Assembly: GCA_028817665.1 (NCBI GenBank)
Contig: JAPPPF010000125.1
Location: forward strand, 1 to 39,748
Length of the DNA stretch: 39,748 bases
From: Magnetovibrio sp.
GTDB lineage: Bacteria; Pseudomonadota; Alphaproteobacteria; Rhodospirillales; Casp-alpha2
Direction: 5' to 3'
The position numbers were made by a program, and so were the translations under genes. The notes beneath the pieces are model-generated. The model was not told the DNA's origin and made no database searches. It saw only the letters and a program-made list of their open reading frames with translations. This document shows, in pieces, positions 26,313-37,760 of this stretch (position 1 is the stretch's first letter; every line of letters begins with the position of its first letter).

Positions 26313-27284
26313 TCAGTTGGCGCCGTTTTCGGCGAGCACGCGGCCGAACAATTGGCGATCCGCGTTGCCGCCGTTCAGCACCAGGCCGACCCGCTTGCCG
26401 GCCATGGCGCCGCGCTCCTTCATGAGCGCCGCCAGCGGCGCCGCGCCGGCGCCCTCGGCGAGATTATGGGTGTCGGCGAAATAATGCACCATGGCCGCCG
26501 CCATCTCGTCCTCGCCGACGGTGACTATCCGGGCGGCGCCGGCCTTGATGATCTCGAAAGCGTCCGGGTCCGGGATCCGGCAGGCGAGGCCGTCGGCCAC
26601 GGTGTCGGCGGAGTTGGTGGCGACGCACGCGCCGGCGTCGAAGGACAGCGCGTAAGCCGGCGCGTTCTCGGCAACGACGCCGATGACGTCGGTGGTCAGG
26701 CCGAGCGCGTCGCGCGCCGAGATCATCCCGCAAATCCCCGATCCCATGCCGATGGGCACGTAGACCGCGTCGAGGTCAGGGACCGCGCTCAGGAATTCCA
26801 GCGAATAACTGCCGACCCCTTCCATCAGCCACGGATGAAACGGCGGGATCATGTGGAGGCCCTTCTCCGCCGCCAGCTCGCCGGCGTGTTCGCGGGCCTC
26901 CTGGAAATCGTGGCCGTGCACGATCAGGGTGCCGCCGAAGGCCTCCATGGCGTCGTTCTTCTCCGGGTTGTTGCCGTGCGGCACCAGCAGCGTCGAGGCG
27001 AGGCCGACCTTGGCGGCGGCGAGCGCCACGCTCTGGCCGTGGTTGCCGCGGGTCGCGGTGATCACGCCGGGGCAATCGGGCCGGTCGGCCTTCAGCCGGG
27101 TCATGAAGTTCAGGCCGCCGCGCACCTTGAAGGCGCCGATGGGCGTGTGGTTCTCGTGCTTGACCCAGACCTCGCAGCCGGTCCGCCGGGCGAGCAGCGG
27201 CCACCGGTGCTGCGGCGTCGCCGGCATGTGGGCGTAGACGGTCTCGGCGGCGGCTTCCAGTTCGGGTCGGGTGGCGACGGGCAT
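26313..27284 (-). CDS. Threonine dehydratase-like, fold-type II PLP enzyme
   Basis: CEVWVKHENHTPIGAFKVRGGLNFM (PLP Lys), TRGNHGQSVALAAAKVG, PIGMGSGICGMISARDALG. Confidence 0.9.
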   Translation of the reverse strand: MPVATRPELEAAAETVYAHMPATPQHRWPLLARRTGCEVWVKHENHTPIGAFKVRGGLNFMTRLKADRPDCPGVITATRGNHGQSVALAAAKVGLASTLLVPHGNNPEKNDAMEAFGGTLIVHGHDFQEAREHAGELAAEKGLHMIPPFHPWLMEGVGSYSLEFLSAVPDLDAVYVPIGMGSGICGMISARDALGLTTDVIGVVAENAPAYALSFDAGACVATNSADTVADGLACRIPDPDAFEIIKAGAARIVTVGEDEMAAAMVHYFADTHNLAEGAGAAPLAALMKERGAMAGKRVGLVLNGGNADRQLFGRVLAENGAN

Positions 27285-27306
27285 GGAGCGGCTTCCTTCG
27301 CGAATT

Positions 27307-27675
27307 TCAAGTCGTGCCCTTGCGGGCGATGATGATGCCGGCGAGGATCAGGACCGCCGCCACCGTCAACGGCATGGTCATGGTTTCCGAGAACAGGGCC
27401 ACCGCGATGACCAGGGAAACCAAGGGCTGGGCGAACTGCACCGGCGCCATGCGCACGACGCCGCCCTTGGAAAGCGCCCAATACCAAGCCGTGTAGCCAA
27501 GGATACCCACCAACAGGACAAGGTAAAGAAGTCCGCCCCAGCCGGCGTAGGTCAGCGCCGCCCAATCGACGCTCATGGGCAGCATGAACAGGAGCGGCAG
27601 CTGCAACGCCCCGGCCGCCAACAGCGCCCAGAAGTTCGCGCCCCAGGCGCCGATATGCGGCGCCAGGCGCGATCC
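27307..27675 (-). pseudogene. DMT/EamA transporter, C-terminal half only (5' truncated)
   Basis: RLAPHIGAWGANFWALLAAGALQLPLLFMLPMSVDWAALTYAGWGGLLYLVLLVGILGYTAWYWALSKGGVVRMAPVQFAQPLVSLVIAVALFSETMTMPLTVAAVLILAGIIIARKG: one EamA half; no first-half TM repeat upstream, because the sequence changes to a MocR gene. Confidence 0.8.
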
Positions 27676-27684
27676 GGTGACGTA

Positions 27685-28423
27685 TCCGGTGCCCGACGCC
27701 CTCGACGAGGTCTGCAAGCGCTCGACGGCGAAACTGCTCTACTGCATGCCGACCGTTCACAACCCGACCACCGCGACCATGTCGGTGGCGCGCCGCGAGG
27801 CCGTCGCCGAGGTGGCGCGGCGCCACAACCTGTTCATCATCGAGGACAACGTCTGGGCCGCCGTGGCGCCCGACCATCCGCCGCCGCTGGCGACCTTCGC
27901 GCCGGAACGCACCTACTTCATTTCCGGTCCGGCGAAGGCCATGGCCGGCGGCTTGCGCATCGCCTTCGTGCACGCGCCCGAGGGCCAGGCGGAGCGGGTC
28001 CGCGCCACCGTCCGCATGACCAGCTGGATGGCGGCGCCGCTGATGGCCGAGATCACCAGCCGCTGGATCCAGGACGGCACCGGCGAGCGCCTGACCGAGG
28101 CCATCCGCGAGACCATCACCCGGCGCCTGGCCCTGGCCGAGAAGTATTTCCGGGGCTTCGAGTTCCGCAGCGACCCGGCCGTCTCCTTCTTCTGGCTGGA
28201 GCTGCCGAGCCCCTGGCGGGCGGCCGAGTTCCGGGCCGAGGCCGAGGCCCGCGGCATCCGCATCCTGACCGGCGAGACCTTCACCGCCGGGCGCGACCCC
28301 GCGCCCCACGCGGTCCGCATCTCGGTCGGCGGCAAACACACCTACGAGGAGGTCGAGCGCGCCCTGGCGACGCTCACGGAAATCCTGAAATCACCGCCCG
28401 GCGCCGCCACCGCCGTCATGTAG
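27685..28423 (+). pseudogene. MocR-type (GntR-aminotransferase fusion) regulator, C-terminal aminotransferase part only (5' truncated)
   Basis: PDALDEVCKRSTAKLLYCMPTVHNPTTATMSVARREAVAEVARRHNLFIIEDNVW...YFISGPAKAMAGGLRIAFVHAP...GIRILTGETFTAG...VRISVGGKHTYEEVERALATL; no wHTH and no N-terminal PLP-domain half upstream. Confidence 0.8.
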
Positions 28424-28427
28424 GCGG

Positions 28428-29219
28428 CTATTCGAGCGGGTGCGCGTGGTTGAGCGGTCCGTGGCCGGTGCCGTATCCGGGCGCCCGGCGGATCGCCTCC
28501 TGGACGTAGGCGTGGGCGCGGCGGACCGCGGCCTCGAGATCCATGTCCTGCGCCAACCCGGCGGCCACCGCCGAGGCCAGCGTGCAGCCGGTGCCGTGGG
28601 TGTGGCGGGTCTCGGCGCGCGGCGCGCTGAACCGGGTGACCCCGCCGGGTTCGACCAATAGGTCGACCAAGGTTTCGCCGTCCAGGTGTCCGCCCTTCAT
28701 CAGCACCGCCGCCGGCCCCATCGCCAGGAGCGCCGCGCCGGCGGCGCGGGCGTCCGCCTCGCCGGCGATGTCGGCGCCGGTCAACGCCGCCGCCTCGGGC
28801 GTGTTCGGCGTCAGTAGCCGGGTCATCGGCAGCAGCCGGGCCTTCAGGGCCGATTGGGCGGTGTCCTCGAGCAGGGCGGCGCCGCCCTTGGCGATCATCA
28901 CCGGGTCGAGGACGACGGGAATGCCGGCGCCGGCGTCTTCGAGCACGTCGGCGACGGCGTCGATGACGTCGGGGCGGTGCAGCATGCCGATCTTGATCAC
29001 GTCGGCGCCGAGGTCGGCGAGCACGCTGGTCATCTGCTGGCGCACGAAGTCCGCCGGCACCTCGTGGATGGCGTCGACGCCCCGGGTGTTCTGCGCCGTC
29101 AGCGCGGTCACCGCGGTCATCGCGTAGCCGCCCAAGGCGGTCACCGTCTTGATGTCGGCCTGAATCCCGGCGCCGCCGCCGGAATCGGAGCCGGCGACGA
29201 TCAGAACCCGGCCCTGCAT
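28428..29219 (-). CDS. thiD: Hydroxymethylpyrimidine/phosphomethylpyrimidine kinase
   Basis: MQGRVLIVAGSDSGGGAGIQADIKTVTALGGYAMTAVTALTAQNTRGV...LDPVMIAKGG...LLTPNTPEAAALTG...GTGCTLASAVAAGLA. Confidence 0.95.
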   Translation of the reverse strand: MQGRVLIVAGSDSGGGAGIQADIKTVTALGGYAMTAVTALTAQNTRGVDAIHEVPADFVRQQMTSVLADLGADVIKIGMLHRPDVIDAVADVLEDAGAGIPVVLDPVMIAKGGAALLEDTAQSALKARLLPMTRLLTPNTPEAAALTGADIAGEADARAAGAALLAMGPAAVLMKGGHLDGETLVDLLVEPGGVTRFSAPRAETRHTHGTGCTLASAVAAGLAQDMDLEAAVRRAHAYVQEAIRRAPGYGTGHGPLNHAHPLE

Positions 29220-29226
29220 GTCGGGA

Positions 29227-30579
29227 CTAGCGGCCCGAGGCCGCTTGCTCGATGGCGCCGGCGATCTCGCCGACGACGCTGGCGATCAGGTGTTCGTCCT
29301 CGCCCTCGGCCATCACCCGGACCACCGGTTCGGTGCCGGACGGCCGGATCAACAGCCGGCCGGTGCCGCTGAGGCGCGTCTCGGCGGCGGCGATGGCTTC
29401 CTTCACCTTGTCGTCGTCGAGCGGCGCGCCGCCGGCGACCCGGACGTTGGTGAGCTGTTGCGGCATCGGGGTGAACTGGCGGCAGACCTCGCTGGCCCGG
29501 CGCTCCGTGTCGACCAGCACCGCCAGCACCTGCAGCGCCGCGATCAGGCCGTCGCCGGTGGTCGCGTAGTCGCCGAGGACGACGTGCCCCGACTGCTCAC
29601 CGCCGAGGTTGTAGTCGCCGTCGCGCATGGCCTGGACCACGTAGCGGTCGCCGACCTGGGTGCGGACGATGTCGAGGCCGCGGCCCTCCAGGTATTTCTC
29701 GAAGCCCAGGTTTGACATCACCGTGGCGACCACGCCGCCGCCCCGGAGCCGGCCGGCGTCGGCCCAGTGGCCGGCGATCAGCGCCATGATCTGGTCGCCG
29801 TCGATCAGTTCGCCCTTCTCGTCGCTGACGATCAGCCGGTCGGCGTCGCCGTCCAGCGCCAGGCCGATGTCGGCGCCGTGGGCCAGGGTCTGGGCCTGCA
29901 TGTAGTCGGTGTCGGTGGAACCGCAGCCGCGGTTGATGTTGAAGCCGTCCGGGTCGACGCCGATGGGCACGACCTCGGCGCCGAGCTCCCACAGCACTTC
30001 CGGCGCGACCTTGTAGGCGGCGCCGTTGGCGCAGTCGACGACGATCTTCAGCCCGTCGAGGCGCAGCCCCCGCGGGAAGGTCTGCTTCACGTATTCCGTA
30101 TAGCGCCCGACCACGTCGTCGAGGCGCCGCGCCCGGCCGAGCTTCGACGGCGCCGCGCGATTCTCCTCGAGGCCGTTCTCGAGGCGCGCCTCGATGGCCG
30201 CCTCGACGGTGTCGGAAAGCTTGAAGCCGTCCGGGCCGAACAGCTTGAGGCCGTTGTCCTGGTAGGGATTGTGCGAGGCCGACAACATGACGCCCAAATC
30301 GGCGCGCAGCGAGCGCGTCAGCATGGCGATGGCCGGCGTCGGCATGGGCCCGACCAGGACCACGTCCATGCCGACGGAGACGAACCCGGCGGTCAGCGCC
30401 GGCTCCAGCATGTAGCCCGACAACCGCGTGTCCTTGCCGATGACGACGCGGTGGCGGTGATCGCCCTGGATGAAGTGCGCGCCGGCGGCCATGCCGATGC
30501 GCAACGCCGTCTCCGCCGTCATCGGGTCCGTGTTGGCGGTGCCGCGGATGCCGTCGGTGCCGAAAAACTTGCGAACCAT
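29227..30579 (-). CDS. glmM: Phosphoglucosamine mutase
   Basis: [33 protein letters not shown]...[27 protein letters not shown]...[23 protein letters not shown]...[15 protein letters not shown]. Confidence 0.97.
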   Translation of the reverse strand: MVRKFFGTDGIRGTANTDPMTAETALRIGMAAGAHFIQGDHRHRVVIGKDTRLSGYMLEPALTAGFVSVGMDVVLVGPMPTPAIAMLTRSLRADLGVMLSASHNPYQDNGLKLFGPDGFKLSDTVEAAIEARLENGLEENRAAPSKLGRARRLDDVVGRYTEYVKQTFPRGLRLDGLKIVVDCANGAAYKVAPEVLWELGAEVVPIGVDPDGFNINRGCGSTDTDYMQAQTLAHGADIGLALDGDADRLIVSDEKGELIDGDQIMALIAGHWADAGRLRGGGVVATVMSNLGFEKYLEGRGLDIVRTQVGDRYVVQAMRDGDYNLGGEQSGHVVLGDYATTGDGLIAALQVLAVLVDTERRASEVCRQFTPMPQQLTNVRVAGGAPLDDDKVKEAIAAAETRLSGTGRLLIRPSGTEPVVRVMAEGEDEHLIASVVGEIAGAIEQAASGR

Positions 30580-30697
30580 GAACCTTCTTTCGTCCCGTGC
30601 TCGGAATGCCGGGTGCTTAAGCTATCCGGTCTTTTATTGCAATTCGGTTAAGTGGTGGGGTCACGAATTGTTTCCGAACGTTGCCCCGCGCCGGCCG

Positions 30698-31546
30698 CTA
30701 CTGGCCGGCGAGCGGCACGAAGATGCGCAATTCCCGGATCGTTTCCGGCGCCAGGTTCTTCTCGTAGTGCCGGTACCAGTCGGGGTACGGACCGGCCTCT
30801 TCGATGATCTTGTCGACCGCCGCGATCACCCGTTTGCCGACCTCGCGCTTCGAACAGCCGACGTGGACGGGGAAGAACCGGGAAACGCCGGCCATCGGCA
30901 GATACTGGAAATTCGGTGTCAGCTTGAGCTGGCGCAGGTGATGAGTGGCTTCCGCCGGATAGGCGAAGGTGACGTCGAAGCGGCCGCCGGCGAGCATCTT
31001 CAACAGCGTCTCCGAATGGGTCACCGCCTGCCCGCGGGGATTGTCGCCGAGCGCCGCCAGGGTCTTGTCGATGACCGGCGCGTAGGACCGCTTGCGGCTG
31101 TAGCCGTACCGGATGGCCTCGTCGCGGAGCAGCGTCTCGACGTTGATCGCGCCGGACGGGTCGCGGTGAACGCCGATCTTCGCCGCCGCCGCCTCGCCGA
31201 CGACCAGCCGGTTGGCGACGATCCAGATATAGGGCTTCGAGAAGGCCACGTAGCCCTCGCGCTCGGCGGTCTTGAACAGGCCGTTGTTGCAGACCCCGTC
31301 ATGGCGCTTCATCTCGGCCAGGGTCCGGGCGATCGGACCCTCGGCGATCTCGTGGTCGAACCCCTTCAACGCCGTTTGGAAATCCCGGAGCACCAGGTCC
31401 ATGTGGCCGGTACCGGCGTTCGGGCCCTTCAGGATGTAGCCCGGCGGGAAATGGGTGACGAACCAGGTGACCGTCTCCGCCTGCGCCCCGGCCCACGGCA
31501 GCAGGCCGAGAAACAGGCCGGCCAAGGCCCCCGCGACCCGCCTCAT
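30698..31546 (-). CDS. Periplasmic solute-binding-like protein (resembles the TIGR02285 family)
   Basis: Signal peptide MRRVAGALAGLFLGLLPWAGAQAE; TVTWFVTHFPPGYILKGPNAGTGHMDLVLRDFQTALKGFDHEI...CNNGLFKTAEREGYVAFSKPYIWIVANRLVV. Confidence 0.78.
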   Translation of the reverse strand: MRRVAGALAGLFLGLLPWAGAQAETVTWFVTHFPPGYILKGPNAGTGHMDLVLRDFQTALKGFDHEIAEGPIARTLAEMKRHDGVCNNGLFKTAEREGYVAFSKPYIWIVANRLVVGEAAAAKIGVHRDPSGAINVETLLRDEAIRYGYSRKRSYAPVIDKTLAALGDNPRGQAVTHSETLLKMLAGGRFDVTFAYPAEATHHLRQLKLTPNFQYLPMAGVSRFFPVHVGCSKREVGKRVIAAVDKIIEEAGPYPDWYRHYEKNLAPETIRELRIFVPLAGQ

Positions 31547-32403
31547 GGCGCCCTCCGCTCGATGGCTTCCCAGACGTCGAAGACCTGCCGGGTCTCGGCG
31601 ACGTCGTGGACGCGGAAGATCTGGACGCCGCGGGCCCTGGCCGCGAGCGCCGTCGCCAGCGATCCCGGAATCCGCGCCTGCGGCGTCTCGGCGTCGGCGA
31701 GGCGGCCGATGAAGCTCTTCCGGGAAGCGCCCAGCACGATCGGGCAGTCGAGGTCGTGGAAAACATCCATGCGCGACAGAATATCGAGATTATGGTCCAA
31801 ATTCTTGCCAAAACCGATTCCCGGATCGACGGCGATGCGCTCACGCGGAATGCCGGCGGCCTCGCAGGCCGCGATGCGCCGGGCCAGATAGTCGCGGATG
31901 TCCGCCGGCGCGTCGTCGTAGGTGGGGTCGGCCTGCATGGTCCGGGGCTCGCCCTGCATGTGCATGAGGATGACCGGCACGCCGGCCTTGGCGACGACGT
32001 CCATCGATCCGGGGTCGCCGGCGAGCGCGGTGACGTCGTTGACGATCGCCGCGCCGGCCGAGAGTGCCGCGTCCATGACGGCGGCCCGGCGGCTGTCGAT
32101 GGAGACCAAGTGTCCGTCGCCGGCGAGCGCCTCGATCACCGGCGCGACGCGCCCGATCTCCTCGTCGACGGCGACCGGCTCGGCGCCGGGACGGGTCGAC
32201 TCGCCGCCGATATCGAGGATGTCGGCACCGGCCTCGGCCATGGCCCGGCCGCGCCGCAGGGCATCCTCGACGCGGAACGCCTCGCCGCCGTCGGAGAAGC
32301 TGTCGGGGGTGACGTTGACGATCCCCATGATCCGCGGCCGCTCGAGGCTGAGGCCGGCGAAGGCGCGGACCAGGCTGGGCGGTTTCACGGAGGCGTGCGG
32401 CAT
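31543..32403 (-). CDS. folP: Dihydropteroate synthase
   Basis: RIMGIVNVTPDSFSDGGEAFRVEDALRRGRAMAEAGADILDIGGESTRPGAEPV...IVNDVTALAGDP...VDPGIGFGKNLDHNLDIL...LGASRKSFIG. Confidence 0.96.
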   Translation of the reverse strand: MPHASVKPPSLVRAFAGLSLERPRIMGIVNVTPDSFSDGGEAFRVEDALRRGRAMAEAGADILDIGGESTRPGAEPVAVDEEIGRVAPVIEALAGDGHLVSIDSRRAAVMDAALSAGAAIVNDVTALAGDPGSMDVVAKAGVPVILMHMQGEPRTMQADPTYDDAPADIRDYLARRIAACEAAGIPRERIAVDPGIGFGKNLDHNLDILSRMDVFHDLDCPIVLGASRKSFIGRLADAETPQARIPGSLATALAARARGVQIFRVHDVAETRQVFDVWEAIERRAP

Positions 32404-32419
32404 GATTGGGAAGCTGGGG

Positions 32420-34351
<1,932 letters not shown>

Positions 34352-34449
34352 GTTTCCGTCCTTTCCGTCACCGTCTCGGCGGTCGATGTTCTTCGGTAAT
34401 CGCGCTCATTGTGCACCGATTTCCCTAAAGAGATAGTCTTTCAAACGGA

Positions 34450-35799
34450 TTACGCAACACAAAAGCCCGCGAGGGAGATCGGGCTGGCGGGGCGAAAACG
34501 CACCGAAACCCCTGGCGCCGCCGCAAATTCCCGCTGTTTCCGGCCCTCCGGGCCCGGCCCGGCATCATAGGCGAGCACGGGACAGGAGAAAACCTCGCCG
34601 CCGCGCGCCAGCACCGGCAACGAGGCGCGTGCTGGCGCCGGCACCGCCTTGAGCGCCCTGCCGAGCGGCGATTTCGGTTCGTATCCGCGCGCCCCGCCCC
34701 GGCCCAGCGGCCGCAACGCGGCGCCTTCGGCCACCGTATCCGACACCCGGACCGCGAACCGGCGGTCCCAATGCGCGCGCACCGCCGGCGCCAAGGCCAG
34801 CGGCGCCGGCAGGTCGCGGGCCTCGCGGCAAATCAAGATCCCCTCCCGGCCCTGGGAAAGATGGCACCGGCCCAACGTCGTCGCCGACGGGTCGCCGTCG
34901 AGGAGCGCGCCGAAGGCCCGTTCCAGCGCGGCGCGGCGCGGCGGGTGAACGCCACCGCCGACGGCGGCGATCAGGCGGCCGAGCGCCCGCACCCCGATCT
35001 CGCCGGGCGCCTCGGCCAAACGCCCGGCGTCGAGCCAGGCAAAGCCCGCCGGCGACATTCGGGACGCTAGGGCGAGAACCCGGTCGGTCTCGGCTTCCAT
35101 CACCCGGCGGACGCCGCCGTAGCGCGCCGCCGCCTGGGCCAGGCCGGCGGCGGGCATTTCCGCCGACGCGATCGCGCCGCGCAACCGCGTCCGGGCGAAC
35201 CGGGGGTCGTCGTTGCTGGGGTCTTCGATCCAGGCCTGCCCTAGGCCTTCGAGGTAATTTCTGAGATCGCCGCGCGGGACCGTCAGCAGCGGCCGCAGGA
35301 CACGGCACCGGCGAAGCTCGCGGACGGCGCTCATGGCCGACAGGCCGTCCGGCCCGCTGCCCCGCCCGAGGCGCAGCAACAGGGTCTCGGCCTGGTCGTC
35401 GCGGGTATGGGCGGCGAGCAGGTGCAGCACGCCGCGGGCCGCGCACCAATCCTCGAGCAACCCGTAGCGCGCGGCCCGCGCCGCCGCCTGGATGCCGTGG
35501 GTCGGTTTCGGGCCGGTCCAGGCGAGGGTCTCGTGCGCGATCCCCCGCGCCGCCAACCATTCGCTGACCTGGGCGGCTTCCCGGGCGGAACCGTCGCGCA
35601 GCCCGTGGTCGACGCTGAGCGCGCTCAACCGGCCGCCCCGGGCCCGGCACCAACGATCGGCGAGCAGCGTCAGCGCCAAGCTGTCGGAACCGCCGGAAAC
35701 GGCGACCGCGATGTGAGGGCGGGTCTCGAAGGGCCCGAGCGCCGCCATCGCCGCCTCGAAGGCGGCCTCGGAAACCGACGCCGGGGCGCCGCCGGCCAT
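34450..35799 (-). CDS. tilS: tRNA(Ile)-lysidine synthase
   Basis: HIAVAVSGGSDSLALTLLADRW (PP-loop SGGSDS); LSVDHGLRDGSAREAAQVSEWLAARGI; AHTRDDQAETLLLRLGRGSG. Confidence 0.95.
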   Translation of the reverse strand: MAGGAPASVSEAAFEAAMAALGPFETRPHIAVAVSGGSDSLALTLLADRWCRARGGRLSALSVDHGLRDGSAREAAQVSEWLAARGIAHETLAWTGPKPTHGIQAAARAARYGLLEDWCAARGVLHLLAAHTRDDQAETLLLRLGRGSGPDGLSAMSAVRELRRCRVLRPLLTVPRGDLRNYLEGLGQAWIEDPSNDDPRFARTRLRGAIASAEMPAAGLAQAAARYGGVRRVMEAETDRVLALASRMSPAGFAWLDAGRLAEAPGEIGVRALGRLIAAVGGGVHPPRRAALERAFGALLDGDPSATTLGRCHLSQGREGILICREARDLPAPLALAPAVRAHWDRRFAVRVSDTVAEGAALRPLGRGGARGYEPKSPLGRALKAVPAPARASLPVLARGGEVFSCPVLAYDAGPGPEGRKQREFAAAPGVSVRFRPASPISLAGFCVA

Positions 35800-36927
35800 C
35801 TACTTGCAGCCGGCGCGCTTGCGTTCGCGGTCGATGGCGCTGCTGATGCGCGCCGAGGCGGCGGGGAAGTCGGCGGCCAGCTTATCGAAGGTCGCGCAGG
35901 CTTCGGTCTTCTTCTTCAGCTGCGCCAAGGACATGCCCAGTTTCAACAACATGTCCGGCGCCTTGGCGCCGTCGGGCTTCGACTGGTAGCCGGCGAAGAA
36001 CGATTGCGCCGCCTGTTCGTAGTCGGCGCGCACGTAGTAGGTCTCGCCGAGCCAATAGCGCGCGTTGCCGGCGAGCGGGTCGTCGCCATGCGCCTTGACG
36101 AATTCGGCGAGCGCGATCTCCGCCTGGTCGTAGTTGGTCTGGCGCAACAGATTGAGGGCGTAGGTGTAACGTTCGCGCACCGTCCCCGACGGCAGGGCCG
36201 CGGCCGGCGCGGCGGCCACGGGCGCCGGCGCCGCGACGGCCTTCGCCGCCGGGGCCTGAGCGGCCGGCGCCGGTGGCGCGACCGGCGCCGCCTGAACCGC
36301 CGACGCCTGGCGGTTGGCGCGGACCGTCTCGACCGCCTTGGCCGAAACCGTACCGAGGCTGCCCGGCTGCGTCGGCGCGCCCGGCGCCGCGGTGGCCAGG
36401 CCGGCCGGCTGCACGGCCTCGGCGCCGGGCGCCGGGGCCGGCGCCGGGGCGACGTTCTGTCCGGCTTGCGCGGCCGGCGGCGCGGCCGGCGCGCCGGCGA
36501 TCCCGGCGCGCGTTTCCAGCGTGTTCAGCCGGTAATCGACGTCACCGACCAGCTTCTCCAGGCGCTGGCTCATCTGGTTGATCTGGTGACCGAGTTCCTC
36601 GATGCTGCCGGTGGCGCCGCGCAGGTCCTGCTCGAGGCTGTCGAGGCGCTGTCCGAGCCGGGTCAAACCCGGGTCGGCGGTGCCGCCGCCCGCCGGGGCC
36701 GGCGCGGCGCCGGCTTCGCTGGCGCCCCGCGACAGCTGGATGTTCAGGGTGCGGATATCGCGCTCCAGGCGCTCCAGGCGATCCATCAACGGACCGATTT
36801 CCTGTCCGACGGCCGGCGCCGGCGCCGCCCCCGTCAACATCACGCATAGGGCGGCAGCCAGCATCGGGAGCCGCCGTTCTTTTCCGGGCAAAGCCATTGG
36901 AACCATCATCGCCTCGTTTTCGTGCAA
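35800..36927 (-). CDS. cpoB: Cell division coordinator CpoB / tol-pal system protein YbgF
   Basis: Signal peptide; coiled coil MDRLERLERDIRTLNIQL; Ala/Pro-rich linker; C-terminal TPR RERYTYALNLLRQTNYDQAEIALAEFVKAHGDDPLAGNARYWLGETYYVRADYEQAAQSFF. Located downstream of pal. Confidence 0.93.
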   Translation of the reverse strand: MHENEAMMVPMALPGKERRLPMLAAALCVMLTGAAPAPAVGQEIGPLMDRLERLERDIRTLNIQLSRGASEAGAAPAPAGGGTADPGLTRLGQRLDSLEQDLRGATGSIEELGHQINQMSQRLEKLVGDVDYRLNTLETRAGIAGAPAAPPAAQAGQNVAPAPAPAPGAEAVQPAGLATAAPGAPTQPGSLGTVSAKAVETVRANRQASAVQAAPVAPPAPAAQAPAAKAVAAPAPVAAAPAAALPSGTVRERYTYALNLLRQTNYDQAEIALAEFVKAHGDDPLAGNARYWLGETYYVRADYEQAAQSFFAGYQSKPDGAKAPDMLLKLGMSLAQLKKKTEACATFDKLAADFPAASARISSAIDRERKRAGCK

Positions 36928-36973
36928 CCTAACTCACCATGCGCACCATGGGGCGCATTCCGGGCAAAATTAA

Positions 36974-37012
36974 GGCGCTTGCCCGCGACGGCCGAAGCCC
37001 GGGGCAAGCGCC
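36974..37012 (-). terminator. Stem-loop terminator-like element after pal
   Basis: Perfect 11-bp stem GGCGCTTGCCC / GGGCAAGCGCC; on the minus strand followed by TTAATTTT. Confidence 0.6.
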
Positions 37013-37037
37013 AAAACCTTTCGAAACGGCGCGGCGC

Positions 37038-37565
37038 TTAGCTGCCGGCGCCACCCACGGTGGTGACCGAACGGCGGTTCTGGCGCCACGCGGCCTCATT
37101 GGAGCCCAACGCCACCGGCTTTTCCTTGCCGTAGGAGATGGTCTTGACGCGCGCCGGGTTGACACCCATCGCCGCCAAGTAGTCCTTCACCGCGTTGGCC
37201 CGACGCTCGCCGAGCGCCAGGTTGTACTCACGCGTGCCGCGCTCGTCGGCGTGACCTTCGATGGTGACGGTCACCGACGGGTTGCCCTTCAACCAGGCAA
37301 CCTGCTTGTCCAGGGTCTGGCGGGCGTCGTTGGTCAGGTTGAACTGATCGAAACCGAAGAACACACGATCACCGACGTTGACGACGAGATCCTCTTGCGA
37401 CCCGGCACGGACTCCGGCGGAACCGCCGAGCGGCGGGGAGTAAACTTCGACCGGTTTGGCATTGGCGACGCCGCTGCCGGACGACTTGCCACTACCTTCG
37501 GAGGCCGTTTCACAAGCGCTTACCAGCGCTACGGCGGCCAAGATGCCCAAGATCTTAATGCGCAT
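37038..37565 (-). CDS. pal: Peptidoglycan-associated lipoprotein Pal
   Basis: MRIKILGILAAVALVSACETA lipobox; OmpA-like VTIEGHADERGTREYNLALGERRANAVKDYLAAMGV. Confidence 0.96.
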   Translation of the reverse strand: MRIKILGILAAVALVSACETASEGSGKSSGSGVANAKPVEVYSPPLGGSAGVRAGSQEDLVVNVGDRVFFGFDQFNLTNDARQTLDKQVAWLKGNPSVTVTIEGHADERGTREYNLALGERRANAVKDYLAAMGVNPARVKTISYGKEKPVALGSNEAAWRQNRRSVTTVGGAGS

Positions 37566-37760
37566 TTAATTCTCCCCTTTGCCGGGATTTTTGCTGTCAT
37601 CATCAATGCTGTCGCCAGCGGAAACACTCAGGTACCCCTTGCGGGGATACGCTGCCTGCTCTCTTAAATGGGTTAAAACCCGATTCCAAGCGTTTTTTTG
37701 CATTGAACGCGTTGAATCACAAAGATATTACGCGCCAAGGACAGAATCAAGTCACAGCGG

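Noticed and set aside
36180-36500. gccggcgcc-rich repetitive stretch
   Set aside because: Encodes the Ala/Pro linker of CpoB; ordinary low-complexity linker.
37660-37690. Possible CtrA box (TTAACC...TTAA) upstream of pal
   Set aside because: Spacing is 5 nt rather than the expected 7 in TTAA-N7-TTAA; only a half-site-like match, so not reported as a site.
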